From Cycas panzhihuaensis (lineage: Eukaryota > Cycadophyta), in NCBI GenBank assembly GCA_023213395.1, contig CM041465.1:193137741-193201740 (forward strand): a stretch of 64,000 nt of DNA, in the 5' to 3' direction. The position numbers and the translations under genes are program-made. Shown one piece after another: positions 36,990 through 47,540 of this stretch; within the stretch, counting starts at the first letter, position 1, and every line of letters begins with the position of its first letter. The notes beneath the pieces were generated by a model that saw nothing but the letters and a program-made list of their open reading frames with translations, was not told the DNA's origin and searched no databases.

Positions 36990-38000
36990 ATCAACATTAC
37001 ATGCACCATGGTACTATTGATAGCTTGGTAGTTTGTTGTGACAGTTCTACAAGTTTTAGCATAGTGTCCTTTTCTATGACACCATTAGCATATAATTATT
37101 TGATTTTAGTCCCATAAGAAGTATTAGATTGGTTGGGTTGTCTTTGATTACTAGATCTAGATCTAGCTTGATTATTTTAGCCTTAGCCTTGAGACTATTT
37201 TTGTTGGACTTGAGGAGCCTATTGACCAAGAGGACATTGCCCTTATTATCTACCTCTACCTCTTTTGCAGGAATTACCACCTCTGTGAGAGTATTGAACT
37301 TAATTTTTTGGTATAAAAAAGATCTTATTTCACTTCAAAAATAGCATCAACTAGATCTGATATAGAGGTAAAGTTAGTATCAAAGGTCTTATTAAATTTG
37401 ATGAATGTATTAGTAGAGCCTCAATGTTTAGGATCTTTAATGTGTCACTAGATTGAAGAGTTCCTAATAGATTTTTGTAATCTAGGATATGGAGACATGA
37501 CTAAATCAAGAAAACTCATGTAATGCATTGAGTCTTGAAATCTTTATCAATGACTTACTTAATTGGATGAAGGAGATTAACTATCTCACTTACATATCCT
37601 TTCAACATTTTTAATTTGTTCATCTTCAGTACTAAGTAAACAAATTCTAAGTCTAATTTAGTGTTAAAGTTCTTCTTAAGAAGTTCAAGAACTTTCCATA
37701 TTGTATCATGTATGGCTTTATTAATGAGATTATGTAGGTAATAATTAGTAACAAGAAGTATTCTTGCATGGATTTTATCATCATCAAGTTGGTATTTGGC
37801 TACAACTTCAGTGGGAGTAGTTGAGTAGCTCCTCCAGAAGTATCTATGGTAGTTGTAGCAGTAACAAATTGTGTAAATTATAAGTAATCTCTCCAGAGAC
37901 CTTCATACTTTATAGAATTTTTTATACTAGTGAACTACATGTCCTAATTTTCTTTCCCTTTAAGAATGTAGTACATATTTTGCTTGAACTATAAAGACAT
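36990..38000 (-). pseudogene. Copia A Gag with zinc knuckle
   Basis: A likely start is at 38000. The capsid region includes KYEGLWRDYL, LINKAIHDTIWKVLELLKK and LEFVYLVLKMNKLKML. The CCHC zinc knuckle lies at 37090-37049 and reads C-stop-WCHRKGHYAKTC, so Cys-Cys-His-Cys are all present around one stop. Gag would package the element RNA. The frame is broken by stops and shifts. Confidence 0.75.
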
Positions 38001-38163
38001 AGTATCTTTTGAGAAGGGAAGAAATGAATAAGGGACTATAAAAGTGATGGAAACAAATAACTAATTATTATTTTAAAATAGGAGATGCAATGAAGTAGTG
38101 TAGTAGAAAGAAGAAGAAACGAGAATGGCTATTCAAAGATGAAGGGAGCAACTTAAAGAAAAG

Positions 38164-38365
38164 TCACCAATACTTGTGACAAATATCAACCTAATGTAAT
38201 ATGAATATAACAAGTACTATGATAAAAATTGGCTACTAAAACTTGTAGTAAATATTAACCTGACGTAGTAGGAATATGAGAAGTACTATGATTAAAATTG
38301 ATCACTAACACTTATGGCAAATATTAACCTAATACAGTAAGAATATGAGAAGCACTATGATTGTG
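38164..38365. repeat. Three tandem units of about 69 bp in copia A leader
   Basis: Units start at about 38165, 38233 and 38302. Each contains ca/acttgtg-like sequence, aaatatnaacctna, then gaatat and agnactatgat. They differ by several substitutions. Confidence 0.75.
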
Positions 38366-39244
38366 ATGACACTATGGATCACTTTTTATAAATAAGTAAG
38401 TAATCAATATATAAGACTGTAGGCCAATATAGAAGCTGATATCATTAGGTATATACAACTTGAAACTTAAATGTAGGATGTATAATCAACTAATAACATT
38501 TAACTTATGTCCAATATATAGTTGAGGTTGTTGAAGGGATGCCCAAACTTCTAGTAGAATTAAGCTAGCCTTAACTTGTGATACCTGTAATTGTACTTAG
38601 TGATGAAATCCAAGTTATAACAGAGCCCAAGTACTCCCAATCCTCATCTAGTTCACCAATGAGTATCTATATACCTCCTTTTAAGAGTGGTACGTGCATA
38701 CCTATGGATATGATGAATATTGGATTAGATATATTTTAATCTTGTATTAAAGTTTTAGTTTGCTTGGTTAGTTATTAGGATGATCCCTTATTGAGACACG
38801 ATGATATGGCTAACCAAATCTCACTAATATTCTAGTTAATTCTAGTCCTAATGTGAAACCCACACCTCATTTATGGCACGACATTATGCCAACTAAGGTA
38901 TCTCAACCTTGGTGAGTGTGTGAATAGGTACAAGATGGTAAAAAATAATGTACATGATATATTCCTTTTAGGGAGAGTGAAAAGATTATTGAATTTATAT
39001 CAAATGTATATATAACTGAAAATAGAGTGATTTCTTGGTGTGCTTACTTAGAGTGTTTGTTTATAGTGTCTTTAAAGTGCTTACTTGAAGTGATTTTAGA
39101 GCACTAAAAATATAATGCTAATAAGTGAGTGAGGACATTAGATATTGCTCTAATCTAGTTATTTTTTTACTTACTTTTACAATAGCGTTTTAAGCCTTAT
39201 AAAAAGAAGGAAGAAAATTACTTTTTTTTTTTTAATACAAAAAA

Positions 39245-39600
39245 GTAGTCTTTACTAAAGTTGTAATAAATTTCTCCCACCATAATGAAATTGAGAGTCA
39301 ATTTTTGTGATACAAACTAGACTTAGAGCTGCATCTTTAGGAAGTGGAATCAAGTCCAAATAAGTTTTATAAATTTTTTGGCAATCCTACAAAGTTAGCA
39401 GAATATAGTTTTTCAAAATTCTTACTAAAAGTAATTGTTATTCACTAAAATAGCAAAAACTTTCTCGTACAACAACATAATTGGGTGCTTATTTTTGCAT
39501 TGGAAACTAGACTCAGAGCTTTATCTTTAGTAATTAGAATTAAGTCAATTAGAGTTCTATAGAATTTTTGGTAGACCTATGAAGTTTAGTAAGCAGATTT
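39245..39600. repeat. Diverged tandem duplication of about 175 bp in copia A leader
   Basis: 39250-39420 and 39435-39600 share caaactagactnagagct followed by atctttag, aatnaagtc, then gttntata and ttttggnannccta. Strongly diverged, so old. Confidence 0.55.
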
Positions 39601-40091
39601 TATTTCTATAGGTAATTTAGCTTACAAATATCTTATCAACACATGATACTATATGAAATTTCCATTATTTTTTTATCACTAAGTTACTAATATAGGTAAT
39701 GCGAGAGTATATAATGATGAATATTTTAAATGGCTTCAAATTAAAAAAAGAAAAGTGGGTAGAACCTCCCCTTATAATTATTCTTCTAAAAGATAAAAAA
39801 ATTTTGATAGTATTTCCCCTTGTTAAATAGACAAAAAGAGGGGAAAGAAAAAAAGAATTAGATAGCATAAATGGCTACTAAAGGATTGGAATTCTTGGGC
39901 CTTACAACACCTTATATTATACTTATAAACCTATAAAAGAGAAAGGGAAAGTAAATAATACTAAATATACTATGATAAAAACTTAAAAATATTTCTAAAT
40001 CTACTTTCATAATCTCTTTCACCACATGGATTATGGAGGAGAAGGAAGTGATGGCTCTATTATAAGTACAAGTGAGGAATATGAAGGGAGA

Positions 40092-40491
40092 TGAAGGAAA
40101 TAAAATTCAGGAGAATAAGGCAGAACATAAACTAATCTTCAATATACCAATACATCATAGTTGTATAGTAGCATAAACAAGAATCATTATATATTCAATC
40201 TATTGTGGGAAGAGTTACAAATATTCAATATTGTAAGCAGTGTCTAAAAAATACCAAGGTTGCACACCCCTTAAATTATATAGTTTGGGGGAGGAGGGAA
40301 ACTCCTCAACTCTTAAAATTTAAAATAATAATAAAATAATGCAAACTTAAAGTAAATTTAACTCAAATTCAGATAAACTCACCTTAAACTTACCTACAAA
40401 TATTGAGCACCTACATGTCTAAATTGAAGAAGATGAGGTATGCACCCATGGTTAGAAGGTGGGAGTGGAGTGATGACTATTAACTCTAACA
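40092..40491 (-). repeat. 3' LTR of element B
   Basis: 400 bp, tgaaggaaat to tctaaca. Family LTR shared with C, E and J. Confidence 0.85.
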
Positions 40492-40507
40492 TTCTCCCCC
40501 TTAATGG
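40492..40507 (-). other. Polypurine tract of element B
   Basis: Plus-strand ttctcccccttaatgg abutting the 3' LTR (AAGGGGGAGAA on the element strand). Also conserved at 53482 and 61701. Confidence 0.8.
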
Positions 40508-41229
40508 TCATCACGAATATTTGTATCTTCCCTTTAAACTTATGAAATTTGTATATGAAAAAAACTTTAAAATTATGTCTCTTAACTTAATCTTTATTTA
40601 CTTGCTTCAACCTTCTAGCAACATATGCCCTTCTATCATGAAGTATTGTAAAAAATCTGTAAGTAAATATAGCTACAAAAAATTTATAAGTAAATAAATC
40701 TTGATTTGTACAAAGATGAGTAGTTGCCACTTTGACTTTAACTTCTAGAATATGAACTTTGTCTTCTGTATTGTGAACAGTTGTCAAATCATCATAATTC
40801 TTCACTGTCATATCATAAGATCCATTCTTCCATTCAAATGTAGGATTAGGTTCTTGTGCAACAAGTTGGTCCTACATTTGATTTGAATCTTCCTTGGTCT
40901 TTTCATTATGAACCACCTGTTATGGTACCTGTCTCACATGCTCAACAAAATCAACATCAAATACATTGAAAGTATCTTCCCCATTAATAGAAATCAAAAT
41001 ATACCATACAGATTTGGAAGTTGTTAATTTATACACTTTAGAAAATACATCATTATTAATAGTAAAAAATAATATTCTTCAAACTTCATTATCCTTTCTA
41101 AAATTTTCTTTAATACTAAGATCATATTCATGTTGCAAATACTTCAAAAGATTGTGTAATAAAATAATCTTACATAGGCTTATACCATTGTGAAAAATTA
41201 TGCCTATTAAATATAGAAAATTATGTCAT
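40492..41229 (-). pseudogene. Gag-like ORF of element B, next to 3' LTR
   Basis: ATG at 41229. The broken frame follows the same protein as in C and E: FNRHNFSQWYKPM, then LQHE.DLSIKENFRKDN, FTINNDVFSKV, TTSKSV and the tail LHDRRAYVARRLKQVNKD. An N-terminal FxGxNFxxW..M with DLWKYL (best seen in E) followed by TSKSVWDIL is the layout of the copia Gag N-terminal domain. No zinc knuckle is seen; a basic tail (YVARRLK..VKR) takes that place. Parts of two frames are needed and several stops occur. An unusual point is its place at the 3' end, overlapping the polypurine tract. Confidence 0.6.
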
Positions 41230-41421
41230 TTTATAAAAAAAAAATTAGTACATATAAGGTATACTTTTATCAAATCAAAAAGGTCAATAAATCAATGAAT
41301 ATATATGATTTCAAATAAACATTTTGAAAGTGGAAAAAAATGCCTTTAAAAATAGATCAACTAAATGCAACCTTTATATGTGCAATAAGGAAATAAATTT
41401 TTTAATAATGATAAATGCTTT

Positions 41422-41510
<89 letters not shown>

Positions 41511-43020
41511 ATTAATAAATGACAACCTTATAAGATATAAATTTAGATAAAACTTGAAATATAATAAATATGTGAGCAAATTTGAATGTAACAAATCCTT
41601 TTAAATATGCAAATATGAAATAAGACCTTAACCTTTTGATTTTTTAAATAAATATAAATTTTTAATGTAATAAATCCTTTGCCTTGATAATAATATATAA
41701 TGTTGAAACTAAAATATATATGAGTATTTTCACTTTAAAATATAAAAGATATGAAGAAACTTTTAAACAAAAATGAATTGTACCCATTTAAATTTCAGGT
41801 TCACTTGACTTGTCGCTTACTTGCAATCACCTCCTATTACAAATTAGCTTAAAAATATCTTATATAAAAATCAAATGAGAGCTTTAAATATATAGTATAA
41901 GTGATGAATAAGAGATACAGTAAAGAACACCTTAAAAGGAAGATTTACAAGACAAGCTCAAGTTTGATAGCTTCAAAGCTATACTAAATAATGTCAGGAT
42001 GAGGTGAAATTATACCAATATGAAAATCAATGAAAAAATTATCCAATGGAACTAGCCATTTTGAAAACGGGTTCCTACAAGTCAAATTTTGATGATTTAA
42101 AGGTACAAACCTCTTTTTGAGGCCTAATAGGAAAAGAGAGCTCAAAATAGTATAAAAATACTAATAAAATTTTATAGAATGATGTAAAATGATCAAATAT
42201 ATCTTAGAGAGCAACTTACTATATTTTCAATAGAAAAAACTTGATAAATAATATATCAAAGGTGTGTAAATATGGAAGGTTTGAGGTAATTAAGTATCTC
42301 AACTTTGATGCTTTTGAGAGTTAGGTAAAACACCTCAAAACTTATAAAAAATAGTGTAAGATCGAAGAGGAGTGAATCAGCTTCCCAATAAAACTAACAG
42401 AACTAAATTCTGATACAAAACAAAAAAGTTATAGCATAAATGGCAGTAGGTACCTTTATGTGAATATGTTTAAAAAATGCTAAAAACCACTAAAGTGCCA
42501 CTTTCAGCAATTAAAATAATGATCAAAATGAATTATAAAAAATAAAATAAATGGTTGGTAATAAAGTTTGTTAATAATATATGGCTATAGAATATATCTA
42601 GGTATAAAATAATTTTCCAATAATAAAATATAATTAGTTAAAAAAGTGATTTTGTAAATTAGTTTAAAAATGCTCTAAAAATTAATGATTAAATTTAAAT
42701 TGACTAAAAGGGGGTCAAATCAGGTCCAAATGGGTCATATGACTAGTCAAAATCGATCTATGAAAATTTTTAGACGTAATGGGACTAGTTTTATCAGAAA
42801 TTGATGACCCAACAAGAAGTTATAGCAAAAATTTGCCAGTTACCTTATGTAAAATGAAACATTAAAAAAATAAAAAGAAAAAAAAAATTATAAACTTTTA
42901 TTTGTCCCCCTTAAGGATAGGCTACGATCATATAAAGGTAAAATAAGATTGGGAGCTAAGAGTGTAAAGGAGCTAGGCTATTTTAATCTCCAGACCTCAA
43001 AATATATTTTAATTTAATTT
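41230..43020 (-). other. Conserved non-coding internal part of element B
   Basis: Matches C 54,250-55,745 and E 62,420-64,000 (for example ggttccta(c/t)aagtca and gacccaacaagaagttat). No protein recognised. Similarity to C stops near 43,020, where the cargo region begins. Confidence 0.65.
41426..41506. repeat. (TA)n microsatellite in element B
   Basis: About 80 bp of uninterrupted TA, absent at the homologous place in C and E. Confidence 0.95.
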
Positions 43021-43620
43021 ATTTTTTAAAAATCTTTATAAAGAATAAAAAGAAAATAAATAAATGGAAGGATATGTTGTTGCCGCCGCCGTGATTACAT
43101 AGATGGTAGGATGACTACTATAATCTGATTTCGATTATCAAATCGATAGGAATCAGAAGAAAGACCAAGGGCACTCTTATTAACAATAAATATATGTATA
43201 TACTATTATATAAAAAAATTAAAAAAAGAAAAAATAACTTCAAATCAATGCAAGATGACGCCTCTTAAAAAAAAACTAGGGGTCTATGTAGGGAGACACA
43301 CTAATGAATTAATAAGATACAAATATTTTATATATGAAAAAAAAGGGGCCGGGGGCTGTTGTGTTGAAGAGCTGCATGAGACGAGATGAAGATGTAGATA
43401 GAATGATGTTACAATGGACCATGGTAATACCGCTGTTACAAAGACAAATATTTGTCAAGACTCTGATGGGGAAGACCACCAAGAAATAGGGCGGAGAAGT
43501 GATAACAGTAGTGGCAGCTCCTTAAATGATGATAGATGACTTTGCTATGGTACCCTTGAAAAGAACTAGGGAAGATTACTGATTCTAGCAATTGGAGATG
43601 CACGCAGGCTGGGGTGAAGA

Positions 43621-44256
43621 AATACTACTGGAGAGGACCGTCATGCTTCAATTGATACCTTCAATCAAGAAGGGAGTGATAAGTTTATTTTTTTGCTTTC
43701 TACGAGAGCAAGAGGTCTAGGAATCAATCTTGCTACTGTAGATATTGTTATTCTTTATAATAACGATTGGAATCTGCAAGTGGATTTGTAAGCACAAGAT
43801 CGTGCACATAGGATAGGATAGAAAAAGAAGTTTAAGTTTTATGTTTTTGTAAGAAAACTTAAACTTCTTTTTCTTATAAGAAACTTACACTGGATGCTTT
43901 GGTCATACAACAAGGTCATCTAGATGAGCATAAAGCTGTCAATAAGGACAAATTGTTGTAGATGGTGAGGTTTGGTGCAGAAATTATTTTTAGCTTGAAA
44001 GACAATACCATTACTGATGAGGATATTGATCAGATTATTACCACAACAGAGCTTGATGAAAAGATGAAGAAGTTCATTGAAGATGTAATCAAGTTTAAGA
44101 TGGATAACACCATTGAGTTATATGATTTTGATGATGATAAGGATGACAACAAGCTTGACTTAAAGAAGGTGGTCACTGATAATTAGATTGAACCACTGAA
44201 GCGTGAACGAAAACACAACTACTCAGAATCAGATTACTTAAAGAAAGCTATGTGGT
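43621..44256 (+). pseudogene. ISWI-type chromatin remodelling ATPase fragment, captured
   Basis: The plus-strand frame reads [42 protein letters not shown], then AQDRAHRIG: helicase motifs V and VI of the SNF2 ATPase, as in plant ISWI (CHR11/CHR17 type). A gap with a fold-back follows. The frame then resumes as LTLDALVIQQG, VNKDKLL, MVRFGAEIIF, ITDEDIDQII and LYDFDDDKDDNKLDLKKVV, and ends RERKHNYSESDYLKKA. This spans the helicase C-lobe to the start of the HAND region. Stops replace Gln (DL-stop-AQD, HRIG-stop-KK). No introns appear over about 200 codons, which suggests an mRNA origin. It is antisense to element B. Confidence 0.9.
43820..43874. repeat. Perfect 21 bp inverted repeat inside the ISWI fragment
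   Basis: Left arm agaaaaagaagtttaagtttt (43820-43840), 13-base loop, right arm its exact complement (43854-43874). It sits where the protein loses the segment between HRIGQKK and the YKKLALDAL block. Confidence 0.9.
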
Positions 44257-44287
44257 AAGAGGGGAAGAGAAAAAAGGATGCTCACAA

Positions 44288-44610
44288 ATACTGATGAGGC
44301 TAATTTTTCCACCTTGCTGAGTGCCACAGAGAAAACTCCAGGCATGTACTTCTCTCTTATGATGTCGATTTAGCAGTTAATGCACAAAGATCCTATAATT
44401 TAGGAGAAAAATCTAAAATGTTACCTCTTTGGAAGCAGGCAGACACTAACTTTTTATGGAACAAGCGTATGTTGGAGGAGCTTATTGAGTGTAAGATTGA
44501 TGAATATATACTACCTCTAATTTAAGGAAGCTTTTAGAGCATTCAAGCAGTTATTCAAAAAACAACTGTGGATGTGATTTTGATAGCATGAAGATGAGAA
44601 CGGTCTAGCT
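44288..44610 (+). pseudogene. SAC-domain phosphoinositide phosphatase fragment, captured
   Basis: The plus-strand frame reads FSTLLSATEKTPGMYFS, shifts once, then YDVDLAVNAQRSYNLG, LPLWKQADTNFLWNKRML, EELIECKIDEYILPLI, stop (for Gln), GSF. A second shift gives SIQAVIQKTTVDVILIA. This follows the N-terminal half of the SAC domain of plant SAC6/SAC7(RHD4)/SAC8-type phosphatases (LPLWRQA..RFLWNNY..EVLID.KLD..LLP.IQGSF). The catalytic CX5R motif lies beyond the fragment. It begins about 30 bp after the ISWI piece, on the same strand, and no introns are visible. Homology by recall; frame order is convincing. Confidence 0.85.
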
Positions 44611-45350
44611 TTAGAGTTAGGTGGAAGTTTATTATTTTATTTTATTTTTGTTGTTGTTGGCTTGTTTGTAAAGTTTTAGCCATTGACTTCACCAAAAATG
44701 GCATGCTAGAACCTTGTACCTTTTTCTGATTCCTATATGGGAGTTGTATGAAGCCTTAGGAGAAGAGGCTATATTGATGCTGTTTAGTTTTATGGTGAAT
44801 ATACTCTTTGTTTTTTATGGTGAAAGTTGGCCTTTTTGTGTGATTTCAATATGCAAGTGAAATGACATATATAGCATATCAATAGTTATGATGAAGAAAT
44901 ATTTCAAAAATATCTATATATGTATAAAAAAAACATGAAGAATCTATATCAAAAATCAACAGACATCAAAAGACAGTAGTGTTGTTCATCTTACAGCAAT
45001 AAAGGCTTTGTACAATATTTCAGATTTGTGTACAATATACAAGAATGGAGGTGCAAACTAGATGTGGAAACATATAATGCTTTAATCAATGACTCTAATG
45101 ATTAGGTGCACCAATATGTCTGAGTGCCTCCCCTTTTTTTATGTGTATCAAAGAGTGTGCAGAACTCTGAAAATCTAGTTTAGCCAGTTTCTAAATATAT
45201 TACTAAATCCCCACCTGATTCTTGGACAAGGGTTTTAACAAGAAATATATGTAACTATTGAAAATATAGATATGCTTTCTACTCTGCCACAAACTGTATG
45301 TCTTTTATGCAGATCAAAGTCATGCAATGGAGCCAAAAAAATAAAATTTT
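44611..45350. other. Remainder of the cargo region of element B
   Basis: T-rich sequence after the SAC fragment (perhaps its untranslated tail) and AT-rich DNA up to the point where homology with C resumes (near 45,350). No protein recognised. Confidence 0.4.
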
Positions 45351-45659
45351 CAAATATACTGAAGTAAGTATATGAAAGAACCATGAAACATATGTTTGAA
45401 TATGAAATATTTCAAATATATTACAGCAGATATCCAAGAAGTATATGTTTAAATATAAAAATGAAATTAAAGAACTTGGAAAGGTAGTTGTAGCAGATTT
45501 GTAGCAGAAAATGGTCTTTAAAAAACTTCCAGTAGATAAATCTTCTTCCACATAAGTCGAATACAGGTAGATCTTCTATGATATATGGTTTGTTGGGCAG
45601 AATATGTACCAAAGCTTGCAGATTTGAAAAAAAACTTGAAGAAATGGTCAAATATGTTA

Positions 45660-46210
45660 AAAAAATATAGATCTAAAATAAAATATAGCAGATCTGAAAG
45701 AAAACTTAATAAATATTGTAGATCTAAAATAAGTATAGCAGATCTAAAGTGAATATTGCAGATTTATAACCAATATACTAGAAAATATTTAAATAATTGA
45801 TGAAATAGGCAGATTTGAAAAATATATAACAGATCTAAAGAGCACTATAGTAGATCTAAAGCAAATATAGTAGATATTAACCAAATATAGTAGATCTGAA
45901 CCAAATATAGTAAATTTAAACCAAATATAGTAGAAAATGGTGAAATAATTTATAAAATAAGAAGAGCTAAAAAATATATGGCAGATCTAAAAAATATTTA
46001 GTAGATCTGAAGTAAACTATAACAAATCTTGAAGAAAACTTATATGAATATTGCATGTAACTGAAATCTTTCATAGATCTAAGAAAATATTAGATAAATA
46101 AATAAAAATATGCTTGAAAATAGCCAAATATATGATACAATATGCAGATCTGAAAAAATATAACTTAGATCTAAAGAAAACTTTGAAAAAATGTAGCTTG
46201 TAACTGAAAT
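45660..46210. repeat. AGATCT-type imperfect repeats in element B
   Basis: Many imperfect units of about 20-35 bp of the type agatctgaaaaaatatagt. The same kind of array occurs at the same relative place in C (57,960-58,520) and J (4,920-5,210). Confidence 0.7.
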
Positions 46211-46569
46211 CCTTTGCAAATCTAGAAAAATATAAGATAATAGATAAAATATACTTGAAAAATATCAAATATTGATAGAAATATATAAAACTTAATGATA
46301 AAACCTTTTGTAGAGTGATAAAACTTGATATTTTGTTGTTTTTCAGCTATACACTTATACAAATCTAGAAAACATCTGGAATACCTTTGTTATAACATAA
46401 GTATATTTTAATAATAAGTAAATCTGCTAAAAAATAGAAGAAACTTGCTAATAAATTTTGTAGAAATTGAATATAACTGATATTTGTTACTGTAAGTAAA
46501 TCTGCCTCAAAATGCTAATAAACCTTGTTGTTATTCTTTAAAGAAACTTCAGTAGGCTAGTAATCATCT

Positions 46570-46987
46570 TCTCTATTACCAAATGAAGGAAATAAAATGC
46601 AGGAGAATAGGGCAGAACATAAACTAATCTTCAATACACCAATGCATCATAGTTGCATAGTAGCATAAACAAGAATCATTATATATTCAATCCATTGTAA
46701 GAAGAGTTACAAATATCTAATATTTTAGGCAGTGTCTAAAAATACCAAGGTTGCACACTCCTCAAATTATATAGTTTGGAGGAGGAGGGAAACTCCTCAA
46801 CCTCTGAAATTCAAAATAACAATAAAATAATGTAAATTTAACTCAAAGTAAACTTAACTTAAATTAACATAAACTCACCTTAAACTTACCTACACATGTT
46901 GAGCACCTACATGTGTAAATTAAAGAAGATGAGGTATGCTCCCCTAGTTGGAAAGTGGGAGTGGAGTGATGACTATTAACTCCAATA
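46570..46987 (-). repeat. 5' LTR of element B, with decayed primer site
   Basis: LTR 46584-46987 (404 bp, ending ccaata for ccaaca). 46570-46581 reads tctctattacca, a decayed form of gctctgatacca (the Met primer site) separated from the LTR by two bases, as in C. Confidence 0.82.
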
Positions 46988-46994
46988 GGAGCAA

Positions 46995-47006
46995 GCTCTG
47001 ATACCA
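46995..47006 (-). other. Primer binding site of copia A (initiator Met tRNA)
   Basis: Intact gctctgatacca, two bases left of the 5' LTR. Confidence 0.92.
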
Positions 47007-47008
47007 CA

Positions 47009-47306
47009 TAAAAAGAGTAGATTTATCTTTCATCTCCATGCACTAAATACAAAGGCAAATATAAGAGCATAGGAGACTTGAAAGAAAGAGAGTAGCTCTC
47101 ATAAAATGGGGAGGTAAGAATGAGCCTCCTCCACTGAGATTTTACTTTTATATTGAGAGAATGAGCATTAGAGTTAGGTGAAATGAAATTATACATAATA
47201 CACATGAAAGTACATTTTACTTAAGTGATCTAATTTAAAGTTCACTTAAGACCCCTTTTAGAAATAATCAATTAATGTAATGATCTTGTGATATTAACCC
47301 ATTTTA
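47009..47306 (-). repeat. 5' LTR of copia A
   Basis: 298 bp, from taaaaagagtag (TG changed to TA) to cccatttta. Partner of 32733-33030. Confidence 0.88.
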
Positions 47307-47540
47307 GGGTAAAGGTGGCTACTTAGGTCTTCTTAAACCTCATATCTCATAGTTTTAATTAACACAAAAGAAATACCCCATTGATTAAGATATATCTAGT
47401 TTAGGTCCACCCGAGATGACACCATCTTTCTAGCAACTATATTGGTGAGCTACCATTTATTTTCTTTTAAAATAATGGAAACTACAATAACTACTCTTAG
47501 GTTCTCTTTTAGACTTCAAGGCCTTCCACTAGATTCTTAA

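Larger units (their letters stand above)
38001..40091 (-). other. Leader of copia A (non-coding, with repeats)
   Basis: About 2 kb between gag and the insertion of element B. No protein recognised on either strand. It contains a threefold 69 bp repeat and a diverged duplication, listed separately. The final 40087-40091 (ggaga) is the left target duplication of B. Confidence 0.55.
40092..46987 (-). mobile_element. Element B: non-autonomous copia-like element carrying ISWI and SAC gene fragments
   Basis: 6.9 kb, minus strand, with LTRs 40092-40491 and 46584-46987 and flanks ggaga/ggagc (target duplication with one mismatch). A polypurine tract (ttctcccccttaatgg) follows the left LTR and a decayed Met primer site lies beside the right LTR. 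No protease, RT or integrase was found. The only element-type protein is a Gag-like frame against the 3' LTR. The middle (about 43.0-45.3 kb) is unlike C and contains the two host gene fragments. It inserted 7 bp from the primer site of copia A. Confidence 0.85.
32733..47306 (-). mobile_element. Copia element A with non-autonomous element B nested in its leader
   Basis: Ty1/copia element on the minus strand with LTRs of about 298 bp (32733-33030 and 47009-47306). It has a Met primer site at 46995-47006, gag, integrase, RT and RNase H in copia order, and a polypurine tract beside the left LTR. Outside the LTRs the flanks are aggca and gggta, a possible target duplication decayed by two transitions. 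Without B the element is about 7.7 kb. All frames are broken. Confidence 0.88.
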
